Source: an uncultured Collinsella sp. (GTDB lineage Bacteria > Actinomycetota > Coriobacteriia > Coriobacteriales > Coriobacteriaceae). Taken from it: a stretch of 64,000 nt of DNA. The notes under the pieces were generated by a model, which worked only from the letters and a program-made list of their open reading frames with translations, was not told where the DNA came from and ran no database searches. This document shows positions 42,525 through 50,931 of the stretch, in pieces; positions within the stretch are counted from its first letter, which is position 1, and each line of letters starts with the position of its first letter. The position numbers and the translations under genes are program-made. The stretch lies in assembly GCA_900541055.1 (NCBI GenBank), contig UQHZ01000008.1, positions 28,215 through 92,214 of the forward strand, in the 5' to 3' direction.

Positions 42525-43436
42525 ATGTCCCACAATACCCTGCCGACCGTTGCCGAGCTTTCGGGCGAGATGCGCGAGCGCTTGGCCAAGGTCAAGTACG
42601 TCTTTACCGACCTGGATGCCACGATGCTCGCACCCGGCTCGTGCGTGCTGCGCGACAACGACGGCAACCCCTCGACCAAACTCGTCGAGGCCGTCGTGGC
42701 GCTCGCCCGCGCTGGCATTCAGGTGGTTCCCACCTCGGGCCGCAACCGTACCATGATCCACGAGGACGCGCGCGTGCTCGGCCTCAACTCCTACATTGGT
42801 GAGATGGGCGGCCTGGTTATGTACGACCTCAAGGCCAACGATTGGGAGTATCTGACTGGCGACATGCCTTACGACCCCGCCTGCGGCCTTACTCCGCACC
42901 AGGTGATCGAGCAGACCGGCGTGTGCGAGAAGATCCTTGCCCGCTGGCCGCACAAGATCGAGTACCACAACGACATGTCGACCGGCTACAAATACCGTGA
43001 GGTCACCGTCGGCATGCGCGGCGATGTGCCCGACGACGAGGTCCAGGCCATCTTGGACGAGGCCGGCTGCGGTCTGATCTGGGCCTGCAACGGCCACCTG
43101 ACGCATCTGTCCAAGCCGACGACGCTCGAGCTCGATCGCGTCGAGGACGGTCGCGCATTCAACATCAACCCCGCGGGCCTCAACAAAGGCGTCGCCATTT
43201 CGCGCTTCTGCGAGCATCTAGGGATCGAGCGCGAGGAGACGTTGGCGCTCGGCGACTCCGAGTCCGACTTCTACATGGCCGATCACGTGGGCACGTTCTG
43301 CCTGGTCGAGAATGGCCTGACGAGCGCCGGCGCGCCCGAGTTCCTGGCTGCTTGCGAGAACGCTTTCGTTACGCGCGGCAAAATTGTCGACGGTTGGGCG
43401 GCGACGGCAGAGCTGCTGGTCGCAGCGCGTTCGTAG
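42525..43436 (+). CDS. HAD family hydrolase (Cof-type)
   Basis: A 303-residue phosphatase read from ATG 42525 (GGAGTAACC upstream). The catalytic motif I is VFTDLDATM (about residues 25-33), motif II is VPTSGRN, a large C2-type cap follows, and the late motif LALGDSESDFYMADHVGTF (about 255-273) has the acidic metal ligands. Members dephosphorylate sugar phosphates or other small phosphates; the substrate is unknown. It sits between the murE-like gene and murI, but a wall-related role is only a suggestion from position. Confidence 0.85.
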   Translation: MSHNTLPTVAELSGEMRERLAKVKYVFTDLDATMLAPGSCVLRDNDGNPSTKLVEAVVALARAGIQVVPTSGRNRTMIHEDARVLGLNSYIGEMGGLVMYDLKANDWEYLTGDMPYDPACGLTPHQVIEQTGVCEKILARWPHKIEYHNDMSTGYKYREVTVGMRGDVPDDEVQAILDEAGCGLIWACNGHLTHLSKPTTLELDRVEDGRAFNINPAGLNKGVAISRFCEHLGIEREETLALGDSESDFYMADHVGTFCLVENGLTSAGAPEFLAACENAFVTRGKIVDGWAATAELLVAARS

Positions 43437-43487
43437 CGCGGCGTCGCCGCACGTGGACATGTCTTTTCGAGAGAGACTGGTGAGGTA

Positions 43488-44372
43488 ATGTCCGATATCG
43501 AGAATCCGGCAGGCGACACGCGCCCGATTGGCGTGTTCGATTCTGGTTTGGGCGGTCTGACGGTTGCGCGCGCCATCGCGACGGCGCTGCCGCACGAGTC
43601 CGTCTACTACTTCGGCGACACCAAGCGCTGCCCCTACGGCACCCGCACCGAGGATGAGGTGCGCTCGTTTGCGTTGCAGGCGGGTCGTTGGCTTTCGAAG
43701 CACGACGTCAAGATTATGGTCATCGCCTGCAACACGGCGACCGCTGCGGCCTTGCGTCTGGCCCAGCAGGTGCTCGACGTTCCCGTGATCGGCGTGATCG
43801 CGCCGGGTGCCCGTGCGGCAATCAACAGCACCCGCTCGCGTCGCGTGGGCGTGCTCGCCACCAACCTCACCATTCGCTCGGGCGCCTACACGCGCGCCAT
43901 TCAGGACCTGGATGCCGGCGTCGATGTATACGGCTGTCCTGCCTCGAGCTTTGTCGAGGTTGTCGAACACGAGCTCGCCTCGGGTGCACATCTGCAGGAA
44001 CAGTGGCTTGAGAACGAGGATATCTTCGATACGCCTGCCGTGCGTGCGCTGGTGGGTGCCACGGTAGAGCCGCTGCGCGACCACGGTATCGATACCGTGG
44101 TACTCGGCTGTACGCATTTTCCGCTGTTGGTGGGACCTATCCGGCATGCGCTGGGGCCTGGGGTGCGCGTCGTGAGTTCCGCCGAGGAGACCACGCGCGA
44201 GCTGACCGATATCCTCACGCGCCGCGAGCAGCTGGCGGGCGACGCCGCCGAGCCGCAGCATCGTTTTGCCACGACGGCCGATAACATTGCCGAGTTTGCG
44301 GTGGCGGGCAGCTTTATCTTTGGTCAGCCGCTCAAGAGCATCGAACATATCGATATCGATGAGCTGAAATAG
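43488..44372 (+). CDS. murI: Glutamate racemase
   Basis: A 294-residue enzyme. The two catalytic cysteines are in IACNTATAAAL (Cys81) and LGCTHFPLL (Cys208). DSGLGGLTVARAI and FGDTKRCPYG are the usual N-terminal blocks. It supplies D-glutamate for peptidoglycan in the cytoplasm. GTGAGG precedes the ATG, a modest site. It is 52 bp after the HAD gene and 55 bp before rph, so probably one transcript. Confidence 0.94.
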   Translation: MSDIENPAGDTRPIGVFDSGLGGLTVARAIATALPHESVYYFGDTKRCPYGTRTEDEVRSFALQAGRWLSKHDVKIMVIACNTATAAALRLAQQVLDVPVIGVIAPGARAAINSTRSRRVGVLATNLTIRSGAYTRAIQDLDAGVDVYGCPASSFVEVVEHELASGAHLQEQWLENEDIFDTPAVRALVGATVEPLRDHGIDTVVLGCTHFPLLVGPIRHALGPGVRVVSSAEETTRELTDILTRREQLAGDAAEPQHRFATTADNIAEFAVAGSFIFGQPLKSIEHIDIDELK

Positions 44373-44426
44373 ATGTAAGGCAGCCGCCAAAGCCTTCGCC
44401 ACATCTTTTGCCGAAAGGAAATTTCT

Positions 44427-45152
44427 ATGGAGTACATGCAGGTCAACCGCGCCAACGGTCGCGCCGCCAACGAGTTGCGCCCCGTTAAGCTCACCCGTGG
44501 CGTCATGAAGCACGCCCACGGCTCGTGTTTGGCCGAGTTCGGTGACACGCGCGTGCTGTGCGCCGCCACTATCGAGGAGGGCGTGCCGGGCTGGCGAAAG
44601 GGAGCTAAGGCCGGCTGGGTGACCGCGGAATACGCCATGCTGCCGGCGTCGACCGGCAAGCGCTGCAAGCGCGAGCACGCCAACCGCAAGGGCCGCTCTA
44701 TGGAGATCGAGCGCCTCATTGGCCGCAGCCTGCGTACCGTCGTCAACATGAAGGCGCTCGGCGAGTACACCGTCACCGTCGACTGCGATGTGATTCAGGC
44801 CGATGGCGGCACGCGTACAGCGAGCATCACCGGCGCCTGGGTGGCGCTGCGCGACGCCCTCGCCATGTGGGTCGAGGCGGGCAAGATCGAGCGCATCCCG
44901 CTTATCGGCCAGGTGGCTGCCATTTCCATGGGCGTTGTCGACGGCAATACGCTGCTTGACCTCGATTATTCCGAGGACAGCCATGCCGAGGTCGACATGA
45001 ACCTCGTCGCCACCGACACCGGCGAGATGATCGAGCTCCAGGGCACCGGCGAGCAGGCGCCCTTTGACCGCAAACGCCTCAACGCCCTGCTCGACCTGGG
45101 CGACAAGGGTATCGCCGAGCTCATCGAGCTTCAGCGCCAAGCCATCGCCTAA
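44427..45152 (+). CDS. rph: Ribonuclease PH
   Basis: A 241-residue phosphorolytic 3'-5' exoribonuclease that trims tRNA 3' ends. Conserved segments are RPVKLTRGVMKHAHGSCLAEFGDTRVLCAATIEEGVPGW, YAMLPASTGKR, EIERLIGRSLRTVV, DCDVIQADGGTRTASITGA and the closing LLDLGDKGIAELIELQR. The phosphate-binding arginines are within these blocks. Normal length. AAAGGAAATTTCT precedes the ATG. A REP-like repeat follows its stop before rdgB. Confidence 0.95.
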   Translation: MEYMQVNRANGRAANELRPVKLTRGVMKHAHGSCLAEFGDTRVLCAATIEEGVPGWRKGAKAGWVTAEYAMLPASTGKRCKREHANRKGRSMEIERLIGRSLRTVVNMKALGEYTVTVDCDVIQADGGTRTASITGAWVALRDALAMWVEAGKIERIPLIGQVAAISMGVVDGNTLLDLDYSEDSHAEVDMNLVATDTGEMIELQGTGEQAPFDRKRLNALLDLGDKGIAELIELQRQAIA

Positions 45153-45197
45153 CCTGCCAAAAGGGACAGGTTTATTTTGGTAGGTTTTATCTGCTGA
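45153..45197. repeat. REP-like repeat, GGGACAGGTTTATTTTGG family
   Basis: CCTGCCAAAA and TTTTGGTAGG flank GGGACAGGTTTA, continuing as TTTTATCTG. It is nearly identical to 19046-19090 and to the inverse of 14175-14219, and like them it begins at the stop codon of the upstream gene. Confidence 0.75.
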
Positions 45198-45292
45198 AAT
45201 GCTGCGTTGAAAGGTCCGATCGCCTGAGAGGGGAGAGGTCAAGTGCCCAAACGCCCCTCACGCGGCTTGCTATAGAGACAAGGAGGCCAGTC

Positions 45293-45934
45293 ATGGCACT
45301 TGAGAAGATTGACATCGACACCCTCGACCCGGCGGCGACCATCGTCGTGGCAACGGGCAACGCCCATAAGCTCACCGAGATCGAGGCCATTTTGGGCAAG
45401 GTCATGCCCGAGGTGCGCTTTGTGGCGCTCGGCCAGCTGGGTGATTTTGAGGATCCCGAGGAAAACGGCACGACGTTTTTGGAGAACGCCATCATCAAGG
45501 CCCAAGCCGCGGTTGAGGAGACGGGCCTTATGGCCATTGCCGACGATTCGGGCTTGGTCGTCGACGCGCTGGACGGTGAGCCCGGTGTGTATAGCGCGCG
45601 CTATGCGGGCGTGCACGGCGACGATGCCGCCAACAACGCCAAGCTTCTCGTTAACCTGGAAGGCGTGGCAGATGAGGACCGCACCGCGCGCTTTATGAGC
45701 GTCGTCGCGCTCATCGACACGGACGGTCTGGTTACCTATGGCGAGGGCGCCTGCGAGGGCGTTATCGCGCACGAGGGCCGCGGCGACCATGGTTTTGGCT
45801 ATGACCCGCTGTTCCTGCCGGTCGACACGCCGGGCAAGACCATGGCCGAGCTGACGGCTGACGAGAAGAACGCCATCAGCCATCGTTTCCACGCGCTCGA
45901 GCATCTGTCCGCCAAGCTGACGGGCGAGGAGTAG
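45293..45934 (+). CDS. rdgB: XTP/dITP diphosphatase (RdgB/HAM1)
   Basis: A 213-residue nucleotide pyrophosphatase that removes non-canonical purine triphosphates. IVVATGNAHKLTEIEAIL, the metal-binding FLENAIIKAQAAVEETGLMAIADDSGLVVDALDGEPGVYSARYAG and GFGYDPLFLPVDTPGKTMAEL, EKNAISHRFHAL are hallmark blocks. Cytoplasmic; works as a dimer in characterised members. CAAGGAGGCC precedes the ATG. dtd follows after three bases, so the two are probably cotranscribed. Confidence 0.94.
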   Translation: MALEKIDIDTLDPAATIVVATGNAHKLTEIEAILGKVMPEVRFVALGQLGDFEDPEENGTTFLENAIIKAQAAVEETGLMAIADDSGLVVDALDGEPGVYSARYAGVHGDDAANNAKLLVNLEGVADEDRTARFMSVVALIDTDGLVTYGEGACEGVIAHEGRGDHGFGYDPLFLPVDTPGKTMAELTADEKNAISHRFHALEHLSAKLTGEE

Positions 45935-45937
45935 GCC

Positions 45938-46384
45938 ATGCGTGCGGTGGTGCAGCGCGTGCTCAACGCCGGCGTGACGGTCGACGGCGAGTGCGTGGGC
46001 CGCATTGGACGCGGCTACCTGGTGCTGCTGGGTGTGGGCCATGGCGATACGCGTGCCGAGGCCGACAAGCTGTGGGGCAAGCTCCGCGGGCTGCGTATCA
46101 ACGAGGACGAGAACGGCAAGACCAACTTGGCGCTTGCCGATGTCGACGGCGAGGTGCTCGTGGTGTCGCAGTTCACGCTGTTCGCTGACTGCCGCCACGG
46201 TCGCCGTCCGTCGTTTACGGATGCCGGCGCACCCGATGTTGCCAACGAGCTCTACGAGTACTTCCTGACGCTCGTTCGTCAAGATGTCGAACATGTGGCG
46301 CACGGTATCTTTGGCGCCGACATGAAGGTCGACCTGGTCAACGACGGCCCATTCACCATCGTTTTGGACACCGACAACCTTTAG
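45938..46384 (+). CDS. dtd: D-aminoacyl-tRNA deacylase
   Basis: A 148-residue DTD. MRAVVQRVLNAGVTVDGECVGRIGRGYLVLLGVGHGD, the active-site SQFTLFADCRHGRRPSF (about residues 78-94) and NDGPFTIVLDT near the end fit the family exactly. The conserved Gly-Pro dipeptide is present as GPFT. It hydrolyses D-aminoacyl-tRNAs. The start is set by the GAGGAGTAGGCC just upstream, overlapping the end of rdgB. A hairpin of the GTTACGCGG type follows. Confidence 0.94.
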   Translation: MRAVVQRVLNAGVTVDGECVGRIGRGYLVLLGVGHGDTRAEADKLWGKLRGLRINEDENGKTNLALADVDGEVLVVSQFTLFADCRHGRRPSFTDAGAPDVANELYEYFLTLVRQDVEHVAHGIFGADMKVDLVNDGPFTIVLDTDNL

Positions 46385-46412
46385 GTTACGCGGTTTTACC
46401 AAACCGCGTAAC
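46385..46412 (+). repeat. GTTACGCGGTT hairpin repeat, copy A
   Basis: GTTACGCGGTTT and AAACCGCGTAAC flank TACC. A near-identical hairpin follows lysS (50901-50927) and a variant follows prfA (63888-63914). There is no T tract, so its terminator function is uncertain. Confidence 0.65.
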
Positions 46413-46469
46413 AACTGGTCATGCGAGGTTGTCGTCTGGTACGTATTCGAGACGGGGCTTTTTAGCTAC

Positions 46470-46499
46470 TTGCGTATGGCGGCAGCAGGGTGCTATAGT
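46470..46499 (+). promoter_or_regulatory. Candidate promoter of veg
   Basis: TTGCGT and TATAGT are separated by 18 bases. Confidence 0.45.
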
Positions 46500-46519
46500 A
46501 TTAGAGTTTTGTCTATCTT

Positions 46520-46539
46520 AGGGGTATTATCCCCTTTTT
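46520..46539 (+). terminator. Leader terminator-like hairpin before veg
   Basis: AGGGG and CCCCT enclose a 5-nt loop followed by TTTT, within the 5' leader between the candidate promoter and the veg start. This is the layout of an attenuator, although the stem is short. Confidence 0.5.
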
Positions 46540-46566
46540 GAATTGCACCTTCTGGAGGCCCTGTTC

Positions 46567-46863
46567 ATGGAAGAGATGGAAGTCAATCACGTCGACGACA
46601 TCCACGAGAAGCTGACCGATATGGTGGGCGATCGCGTCAAGGTGAAGGCCAACATGGGCCGTACCCGCGTCGTCGAGCGCATGGGCACCATCAAGAGCGT
46701 CCACCCCGCCGTCTTTATCGTCGAGGTTGACGAGCGTCGCGGCCGCAAGTCGCGTCAGTCCTACCAGTACATCGATGTCCTCACCGGCCAGGTCGAGCTG
46801 TTCGACCCCGAGAGCGGCGAGCATATCTTTACCCCGCTCGGCAATCAGCTCGAGGAGCATTAA
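46567..46863 (+). CDS. Veg family protein
   Basis: A 98-residue protein of the Veg/DUF1021 family: VDDIHEKLTDMVGDRVKVKANMGRTRVVERMGTIKSVHPAVFIVEV, followed by RQSYQYIDVLTGQVELF. In Bacillus, Veg promotes biofilm matrix expression, and the gene commonly sits near ispE, as here. The ATG at 46567 follows CTGGAGGCCC; an upstream ATG at 46543 lies before that site. ispE starts two bases after the stop. Confidence 0.88.
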   Translation: MEEMEVNHVDDIHEKLTDMVGDRVKVKANMGRTRVVERMGTIKSVHPAVFIVEVDERRGRKSRQSYQYIDVLTGQVELFDPESGEHIFTPLGNQLEEH

Positions 46864-46865
46864 CG

Positions 46866-47762
46866 GTGACCGATCGGTCCCTGACTCTTTCCGCGCCGGC
46901 AAAGATTAACCTCTACCTGGGGGTTCATACCGAGCGCGATGACCGCGGCTACCACAGGGTCGATTCCCTGATGGCGGCCGTCGGTCTTTCCGATACCGTG
47001 ACGGTCACGCCGTCGCAGGCGCTGACCGTCCAGACGGTTCCAGCATCAGATTTTCCCATGCAAAAGAATACGGCGTATCGGGCTGCGGTTGCTATGGCCG
47101 AGCATTATGGTCGCGAGGCAAACATCTGCGTGACGATTGAGAAGCGCATTCCATTGTGCGCCGGCTTGGGCGGCCCCTCGACGGATGCGGCCGCGGTCAT
47201 TGTCGCCTTGGCAGAGCTCTGGGGCATTGATCGCACCGACCCAGCGCTCGACGATATTGCGCGGGGCATTGGTGCTGACGTCCCGTTCTTTTTGCACGCG
47301 AGTCCTGCGTTCTACGTAGGTGGGGGAGACGTGCTGGCAACTGAGTACCCCGCGCTGCCCGCGACGCCCGTCGTGCTGGTCAAGCCGCGCGAGGCAAGCG
47401 TTTCGACAATTGAAGCCTATCGACGTTTTGACGAGGCCCCGGTGCCTGCGGACAAGCCCGGCGCGATAGCTTCTGCCTTGCGTGCTGGTGATGCCGAGAC
47501 GGCATATGCACTCATCCATAATAATCTGGGTGTCATTTCCGCACAGATGGAGTCGCAGATTCAAACGGTCCTCGACTGGCTGCGTAAACAGGACGGAACC
47601 GTTGCTGTAGATGTGTGCGGATCGGGTGCCTGCTCGTTTGCCATTTGCGACACCGCTGCCACGGTCGAAAGGCTTGCCGATGCTGCCCAGCAAAATGGCT
47701 GGTGGGCCTGCGCGACTGAGCTTATTCCCAACACGGTTCAAATCGACGCGCCAAAGAAATAA
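46866..47762 (+). CDS. ispE: 4-diphosphocytidyl-2-C-methyl-D-erythritol kinase
   Basis: A 298-residue GHMP kinase starting at GTG 46866, two bases after the veg stop and with the veg 3' end GAGGAGC serving as ribosome binding site. LSAPAKINLYLGV, the ATP loop IPLCAGLGGPSTDAAAVIVAL (about residues 95-115), GADVPFFL and VCGSGACSFA are present. It performs the fourth step of the MEP isoprenoid pathway in the cytoplasm. The Gly-Pro-Ser variant of the ATP loop (usually Gly-Gly-Ser-Ser-Asn/Asp) is a mild departure. Confidence 0.92.
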   Translation: MTDRSLTLSAPAKINLYLGVHTERDDRGYHRVDSLMAAVGLSDTVTVTPSQALTVQTVPASDFPMQKNTAYRAAVAMAEHYGREANICVTIEKRIPLCAGLGGPSTDAAAVIVALAELWGIDRTDPALDDIARGIGADVPFFLHASPAFYVGGGDVLATEYPALPATPVVLVKPREASVSTIEAYRRFDEAPVPADKPGAIASALRAGDAETAYALIHNNLGVISAQMESQIQTVLDWLRKQDGTVAVDVCGSGACSFAICDTAATVERLADAAQQNGWWACATELIPNTVQIDAPKK

Positions 47763-47812
47763 AAATTTCTCTAGCACGCGGCGAAAATCTTTGTTACTAT
47801 AGTCGAGCTAAC

Positions 47813-47889
47813 GGGTTGTGGCTCAGTTTGGTAGAGCACTGCGTTCGGGACGCAGGGGTCGCTGGTTCAAATCCAGTCAACCCGACCAG
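47813..47889 (+). tRNA. tRNA-Pro (CGG)
   Basis: A complete cloverleaf: acceptor CGGGTTG/CAACCCG, D-arm GCTCAGTTTGGTAGAGC, anticodon stem TGCGT/ACGCA with loop TTCGGGA (anticodon CGG), T-arm CTGGTTCAAATCCAG, and an encoded CCA at 47887-47889. Confidence 0.96.
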
Positions 47890-47900
47890 AGCATGAGGAG

Positions 47901-47928
47901 GGACCGCTTCTTGCGGTCCCTTTTTTTA
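47901..47928 (+). terminator. Terminator after tRNA-Pro
   Basis: GGGACCGC and GCGGTCCC flank a 4-nt loop, followed by seven T. Confidence 0.93.
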
Positions 47929-48000
47929 GCTAGTGTTGTGATACCGCGATACCCGCGGTATACTCATTCGAGCTTGTCTCGCTGTATTGTGGAGGTCTAC

Positions 48001-48276
48001 ATGTTTGGACTGAGGGCTCCTGAGCTCATCATTATTCTCGTCGTTGTCCTGATTATCTTCGGGCCCAAGAACCTGCCGAAGCTCGGCAAGTCCCTCGGCT
48101 CTACCGTCAAGAATATCCGTGAGGGTATGGAGGGCGACGATAAGGCCGAGACCAAGCAGGCCGAGGAGGTCGTGGTCGAGCAGTCCGAGGAGGACAAGGA
48201 GATCGCTGAGCTCGAGGCCAAGCTCGCTGCTGCCAAGAAGAAGCAGGCAGAGGACAGCGACGCGGACGCAGAGTAG
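48001..48276 (+). CDS. tatA: Sec-independent translocase subunit TatA
   Basis: A 91-residue protein: one N-terminal membrane helix (LIIILVVVLIIFGPKNLPKLGKSLGSTVKNIREGM), with the Phe-Gly-Pro hinge at about residues 20-22, then an amphipathic helix and an acidic coiled tail. It would form the pore of the twin-arginine pathway. tatC is not adjacent. ATG 48001 follows GGAGGTCTAC; an open frame reaching back into the tRNA gene is not coding. A possible Tat substrate, with SRRIFLGS, is encoded at 58199. Confidence 0.9.
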   Translation: MFGLRAPELIIILVVVLIIFGPKNLPKLGKSLGSTVKNIREGMEGDDKAETKQAEEVVVEQSEEDKEIAELEAKLAAAKKKQAEDSDADAE

Positions 48277-48301
48277 TCCCATCCCTTTGGGGTGAGCACC
48301 T

Positions 48302-48337
48302 GACCGGCTTGCCCGCAGGCTAGCCGGTCTTTTTCGT
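48302..48337 (+). terminator. Terminator after tatA
   Basis: GACCGGCT and AGCCGGTC form the stem with an internal TGCCCGCAGGC region, followed by TTTTT. Confidence 0.85.
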
Positions 48338-48382
48338 TTTGTTGACAGTTGATTGTTTGATCAGAGTTGGGGAGATATCCGT

Positions 48383-48853
48383 ATGGACGCAAGCCAGATC
48401 GTACTGACCGCTGAGGGCCGCCAGAAGCTCGTCGAGGAGCTCGCCTGGCGTGAGGGCGATTACGCCAAGGAGATCGTCGAGGACATCAAGGAAGCCCGCG
48501 CGTTCGGCGACCTTTCGGAGAACTCCGAGTACGATGCCGCCAAGGACAAGCAGGCCCAGAATGCTGCTCGTATCGCCGAGATCCAGGCCATTCTTGCCAA
48601 CGCTCAGGTTGCTGCCACTACGGGCGATCTGACCGTCTCCATCGGTTCCACCGTTTCGCTGATTGATCCCAACGGCGAGGTCATGGAAGTCACGCTCGTT
48701 GGTACCACCGAGACCAACTCGCTCGAGCACAAGATTTCCAACGAGTCTCCGGTCGGTCACGCCATCATCGGTCACGGCGAGGGCGACTCCGTCGAGGTCG
48801 TTACGCCTTCCGGCAAGACTCGCGTCTACACCATCGCCAAGATCGCACGCTAG
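48383..48853 (+). CDS. greA: Transcription elongation factor GreA
   Basis: A 156-residue GreA. The N-terminal coiled coil, LTAEGRQKLVEELAWREGDYAKEIVEDIKEARAFGDLSENSEYDAAKDKQAQNAARIAEI, carries the acidic tip residues in GDLSENSEYD that activate transcript cleavage. The C-terminal FKBP-like domain ends with GHAIIGHGEGDSVEVVTPSGKTRVYTI. It rescues backtracked RNA polymerase. ATG 48383 (GGGGAGA upstream) gives the normal length. lysS follows after a terminator. Confidence 0.95.
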   Translation: MDASQIVLTAEGRQKLVEELAWREGDYAKEIVEDIKEARAFGDLSENSEYDAAKDKQAQNAARIAEIQAILANAQVAATTGDLTVSIGSTVSLIDPNGEVMEVTLVGTTETNSLEHKISNESPVGHAIIGHGEGDSVEVVTPSGKTRVYTIAKIAR

Positions 48854-48889
48854 ACCACGGTCCCGCGTAAAGGTATGTTTTCGCTCCCT

Positions 48890-48917
48890 GGGACCGAATC
48901 CTGGGGAGCGTTTTAGT
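48890..48917 (+). terminator. Terminator or attenuator between greA and lysS
   Basis: CGCTCCC and GGGGAGCG (one unpaired base) enclose about 13 nt, followed by TTTTAG. It ends 16 bases before the lysS start, so it could also control lysS. Confidence 0.65.
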
Positions 48918-48932
48918 TTGAGGAGCTAACTT

Positions 48933-50897
48933 ATGGCAGAGAACCAGAACGCCGCCGATCAGGCATCGACGCTCAACGACGAGCGCGCCACCCGCCTGGC
49001 CAAGCGCGCCGCCCTGTTCGAGGCGGGCCAGAACCCCTATCCCGAGCACTCTGAGCTTGAGGACTACGTCGCCGATATCGAGACTAAGTACGCCGATCTT
49101 GCCGATGGTGAGGACACCGAGGATGTCGTGAAGATCGCCGGCCGTGTGGTCGCCAAGCGCGGTCAGGGCAAGATCATGTTCATCGTCGTGCGCGATGCGA
49201 CTGCCGAGATTCAACTGTTCTGCCGCATCAACGACATGGACGAGGCTGCCTGGAATACGCTCAAGGCCCTCGACCTGGGCGACATCCTGGGCGTGACCGG
49301 CGTGGTCGTGCGCACCCAGCGCGGCCAGCTTTCCGTTGCTCCTAAGAGCGCGACCCTGCTTGCCAAGGCCGTTCGTCCGCTGCCCGAGAAGTTCCACGGT
49401 CTTTCCGACAAGGAGACCCGCTATCGCCAGCGTTATGTCGACCTGATCGCCAACGACGACGTTCGCGAGACCTTCCGTAAGCGTTCGCAGATTCTCTCCA
49501 CCTTCCGTCGCTTTATGGAGTCCGACGGCTACATGGAGGTCGAGACCCCCATCCTGCAGACCATCCAGGGCGGCGCTACTGCCAAGCCGTTCATTACCCA
49601 CTTCAACGCGCTCGATCAGGAGTGCTACCTGCGTATTGCCACCGAGCTGCACCTCAAGCGCTGCATTGTCGGTGGTTTTGAGCGCGTGTTCGAGATCGGC
49701 CGCATCTTCCGTAACGAGGGCATGGACCTTACCCACAACCCCGAGTTCACCACGATGGAGGCCTACCGTGCCTTCTCCGACCTCGAGGGCATGAAGGCAC
49801 TCGCCCAGGGTGTCATCAAGGCTGCCAACAAGGCCATCGGCAACCCCGAGGTCATCGAGTACCAGGGCCAGACCATCGACCTTTCTGGTGAGTGGGCCAG
49901 CCGTCCCATGACCGACATCGTCTCCGACGTGCTCGGCAAGCAGGTCACCATTGACACTCCAGTCGAGGAGCTTGCTGCCGCCGCGCGCGAGAAGGGCCTG
50001 GAGATCAAGCCCGAGTGGACTGCTGGCAAGATCATCGCCGAGATTTACGATGAGCTGGGCGAGGACACCATCGTCAACCCGACCTTCGTGTGCGATTACC
50101 CCATTGAGGTCAGCCCGCTCGCCAAGCGTTTTGAGGACGACCCGCGTTTGACCCACCGCTTTGAGCTGGTCATCGCCGGCCACGAGTACGCCAACGCATT
50201 CTCCGAGCTCAACGACCCGGTCGACCAGGCTGAGCGCTTTGCTGCCCAGATGGCCGAGAAGGCCGGCGGCGACGATGAGGCCATGGAGTATGACGAGGAC
50301 TACGTGCGCGCCCTCGAGTACGGTATGCCTCCCGCGGGCGGCATTGGCATTGGTATCGACCGCGTGGTCATGCTGCTTACCAACCAGGCTTCTATCCGCG
50401 ACGTGCTGCTGTTCCCGCACATGAAGCCCGAGAAGGGTTTCCAGTCCGGTGCCGCTGCCGTCAAGGCTGCCGAGGCCAGCAACGCCGCGAGTCCGTTCGT
50501 TAAGTCGCTTAAGCCCACGCTCGATTACTCCAAGATCGCCGTTGAGCCGCTGTTCGAGGAGTTCGTCGACTTTGATACCTTCTCCAAGAGCGATTTCCGC
50601 GCTGTGAAGGTCAAGGCATGTGAGGCCGTCAAGAAGTCCAAGAAGCTGCTGAACTTTACGCTCGACGACGGCACCGGCACCGACCGCACCATCCTCTCCG
50701 GCATCCATGGATACTATGAGCCCGAGGACCTGGTCGGTAAGACCCTGCTCGCCATCACCAACCTGCCTCCGCGCAAGATGATGGGCATTCCCAGCTGCGG
50801 CATGCTCATCAGTGCCATCCACGAGGAGGAGGGCGAGGAGCGTCTCAACCTGATCCAGCTCGACGCTTCCATCCCCGCCGGCGCAAAGATGTACTAA
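48933..50897 (+). CDS. lysS: Lysyl-tRNA synthetase with C-terminal tRNA-binding domain
   Basis: A 654-residue class II synthetase. Residues about 1-500 are a standard bacterial LysS: the OB-fold anticodon domain, RYVDLIAND, motif 2 FRNEGMDLTHNPEFTTMEAY and motif 3 GGIGIGIDRVVMLLTNQASIRDVLLFP. Residues about 525-654 add an EMAPII/Arc1p-like tRNA-binding OB domain (FSKSDFRAVKVKACEAVKKSKKLLNFTLDDGTGTDRTILSGI, LPPRKMMGIPSCGMLISA). That domain is normally found in MetG, PheT or Trbp. GGAGCTAACTT precedes the ATG. The fusion probably increases tRNA affinity. Confidence 0.95.
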   Translation: MAENQNAADQASTLNDERATRLAKRAALFEAGQNPYPEHSELEDYVADIETKYADLADGEDTEDVVKIAGRVVAKRGQGKIMFIVVRDATAEIQLFCRINDMDEAAWNTLKALDLGDILGVTGVVVRTQRGQLSVAPKSATLLAKAVRPLPEKFHGLSDKETRYRQRYVDLIANDDVRETFRKRSQILSTFRRFMESDGYMEVETPILQTIQGGATAKPFITHFNALDQECYLRIATELHLKRCIVGGFERVFEIGRIFRNEGMDLTHNPEFTTMEAYRAFSDLEGMKALAQGVIKAANKAIGNPEVIEYQGQTIDLSGEWASRPMTDIVSDVLGKQVTIDTPVEELAAAAREKGLEIKPEWTAGKIIAEIYDELGEDTIVNPTFVCDYPIEVSPLAKRFEDDPRLTHRFELVIAGHEYANAFSELNDPVDQAERFAAQMAEKAGGDDEAMEYDEDYVRALEYGMPPAGGIGIGIDRVVMLLTNQASIRDVLLFPHMKPEKGFQSGAAAVKAAEASNAASPFVKSLKPTLDYSKIAVEPLFEEFVDFDTFSKSDFRAVKVKACEAVKKSKKLLNFTLDDGTGTDRTILSGIHGYYEPEDLVGKTLLAITNLPPRKMMGIPSCGMLISAIHEEEGEERLNLIQLDASIPAGAKMY

Positions 50898-50900
50898 CTT

Positions 50901-50927
50901 GTTACGCGGTTCTACGAACCGCGTAAC
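50901..50927 (+). repeat. GTTACGCGGTT hairpin repeat, copy B
   Basis: GTTACGCGGTT and AACCGCGTAAC flank CTACG. It begins three bases after the lysS stop and is followed by a 47-base block shared with the end of the window. Confidence 0.7.
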
Positions 50928-50931
50928 GGCT

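Noticed and set aside
48855..48932. T-box riboswitch upstream of lysS, and likewise upstream of asnB
   Set aside because: No AGGGTGGNACCGCG-type T-box sequence or specifier-loop layout is present. The lysS leader holds only a short terminator-like hairpin.
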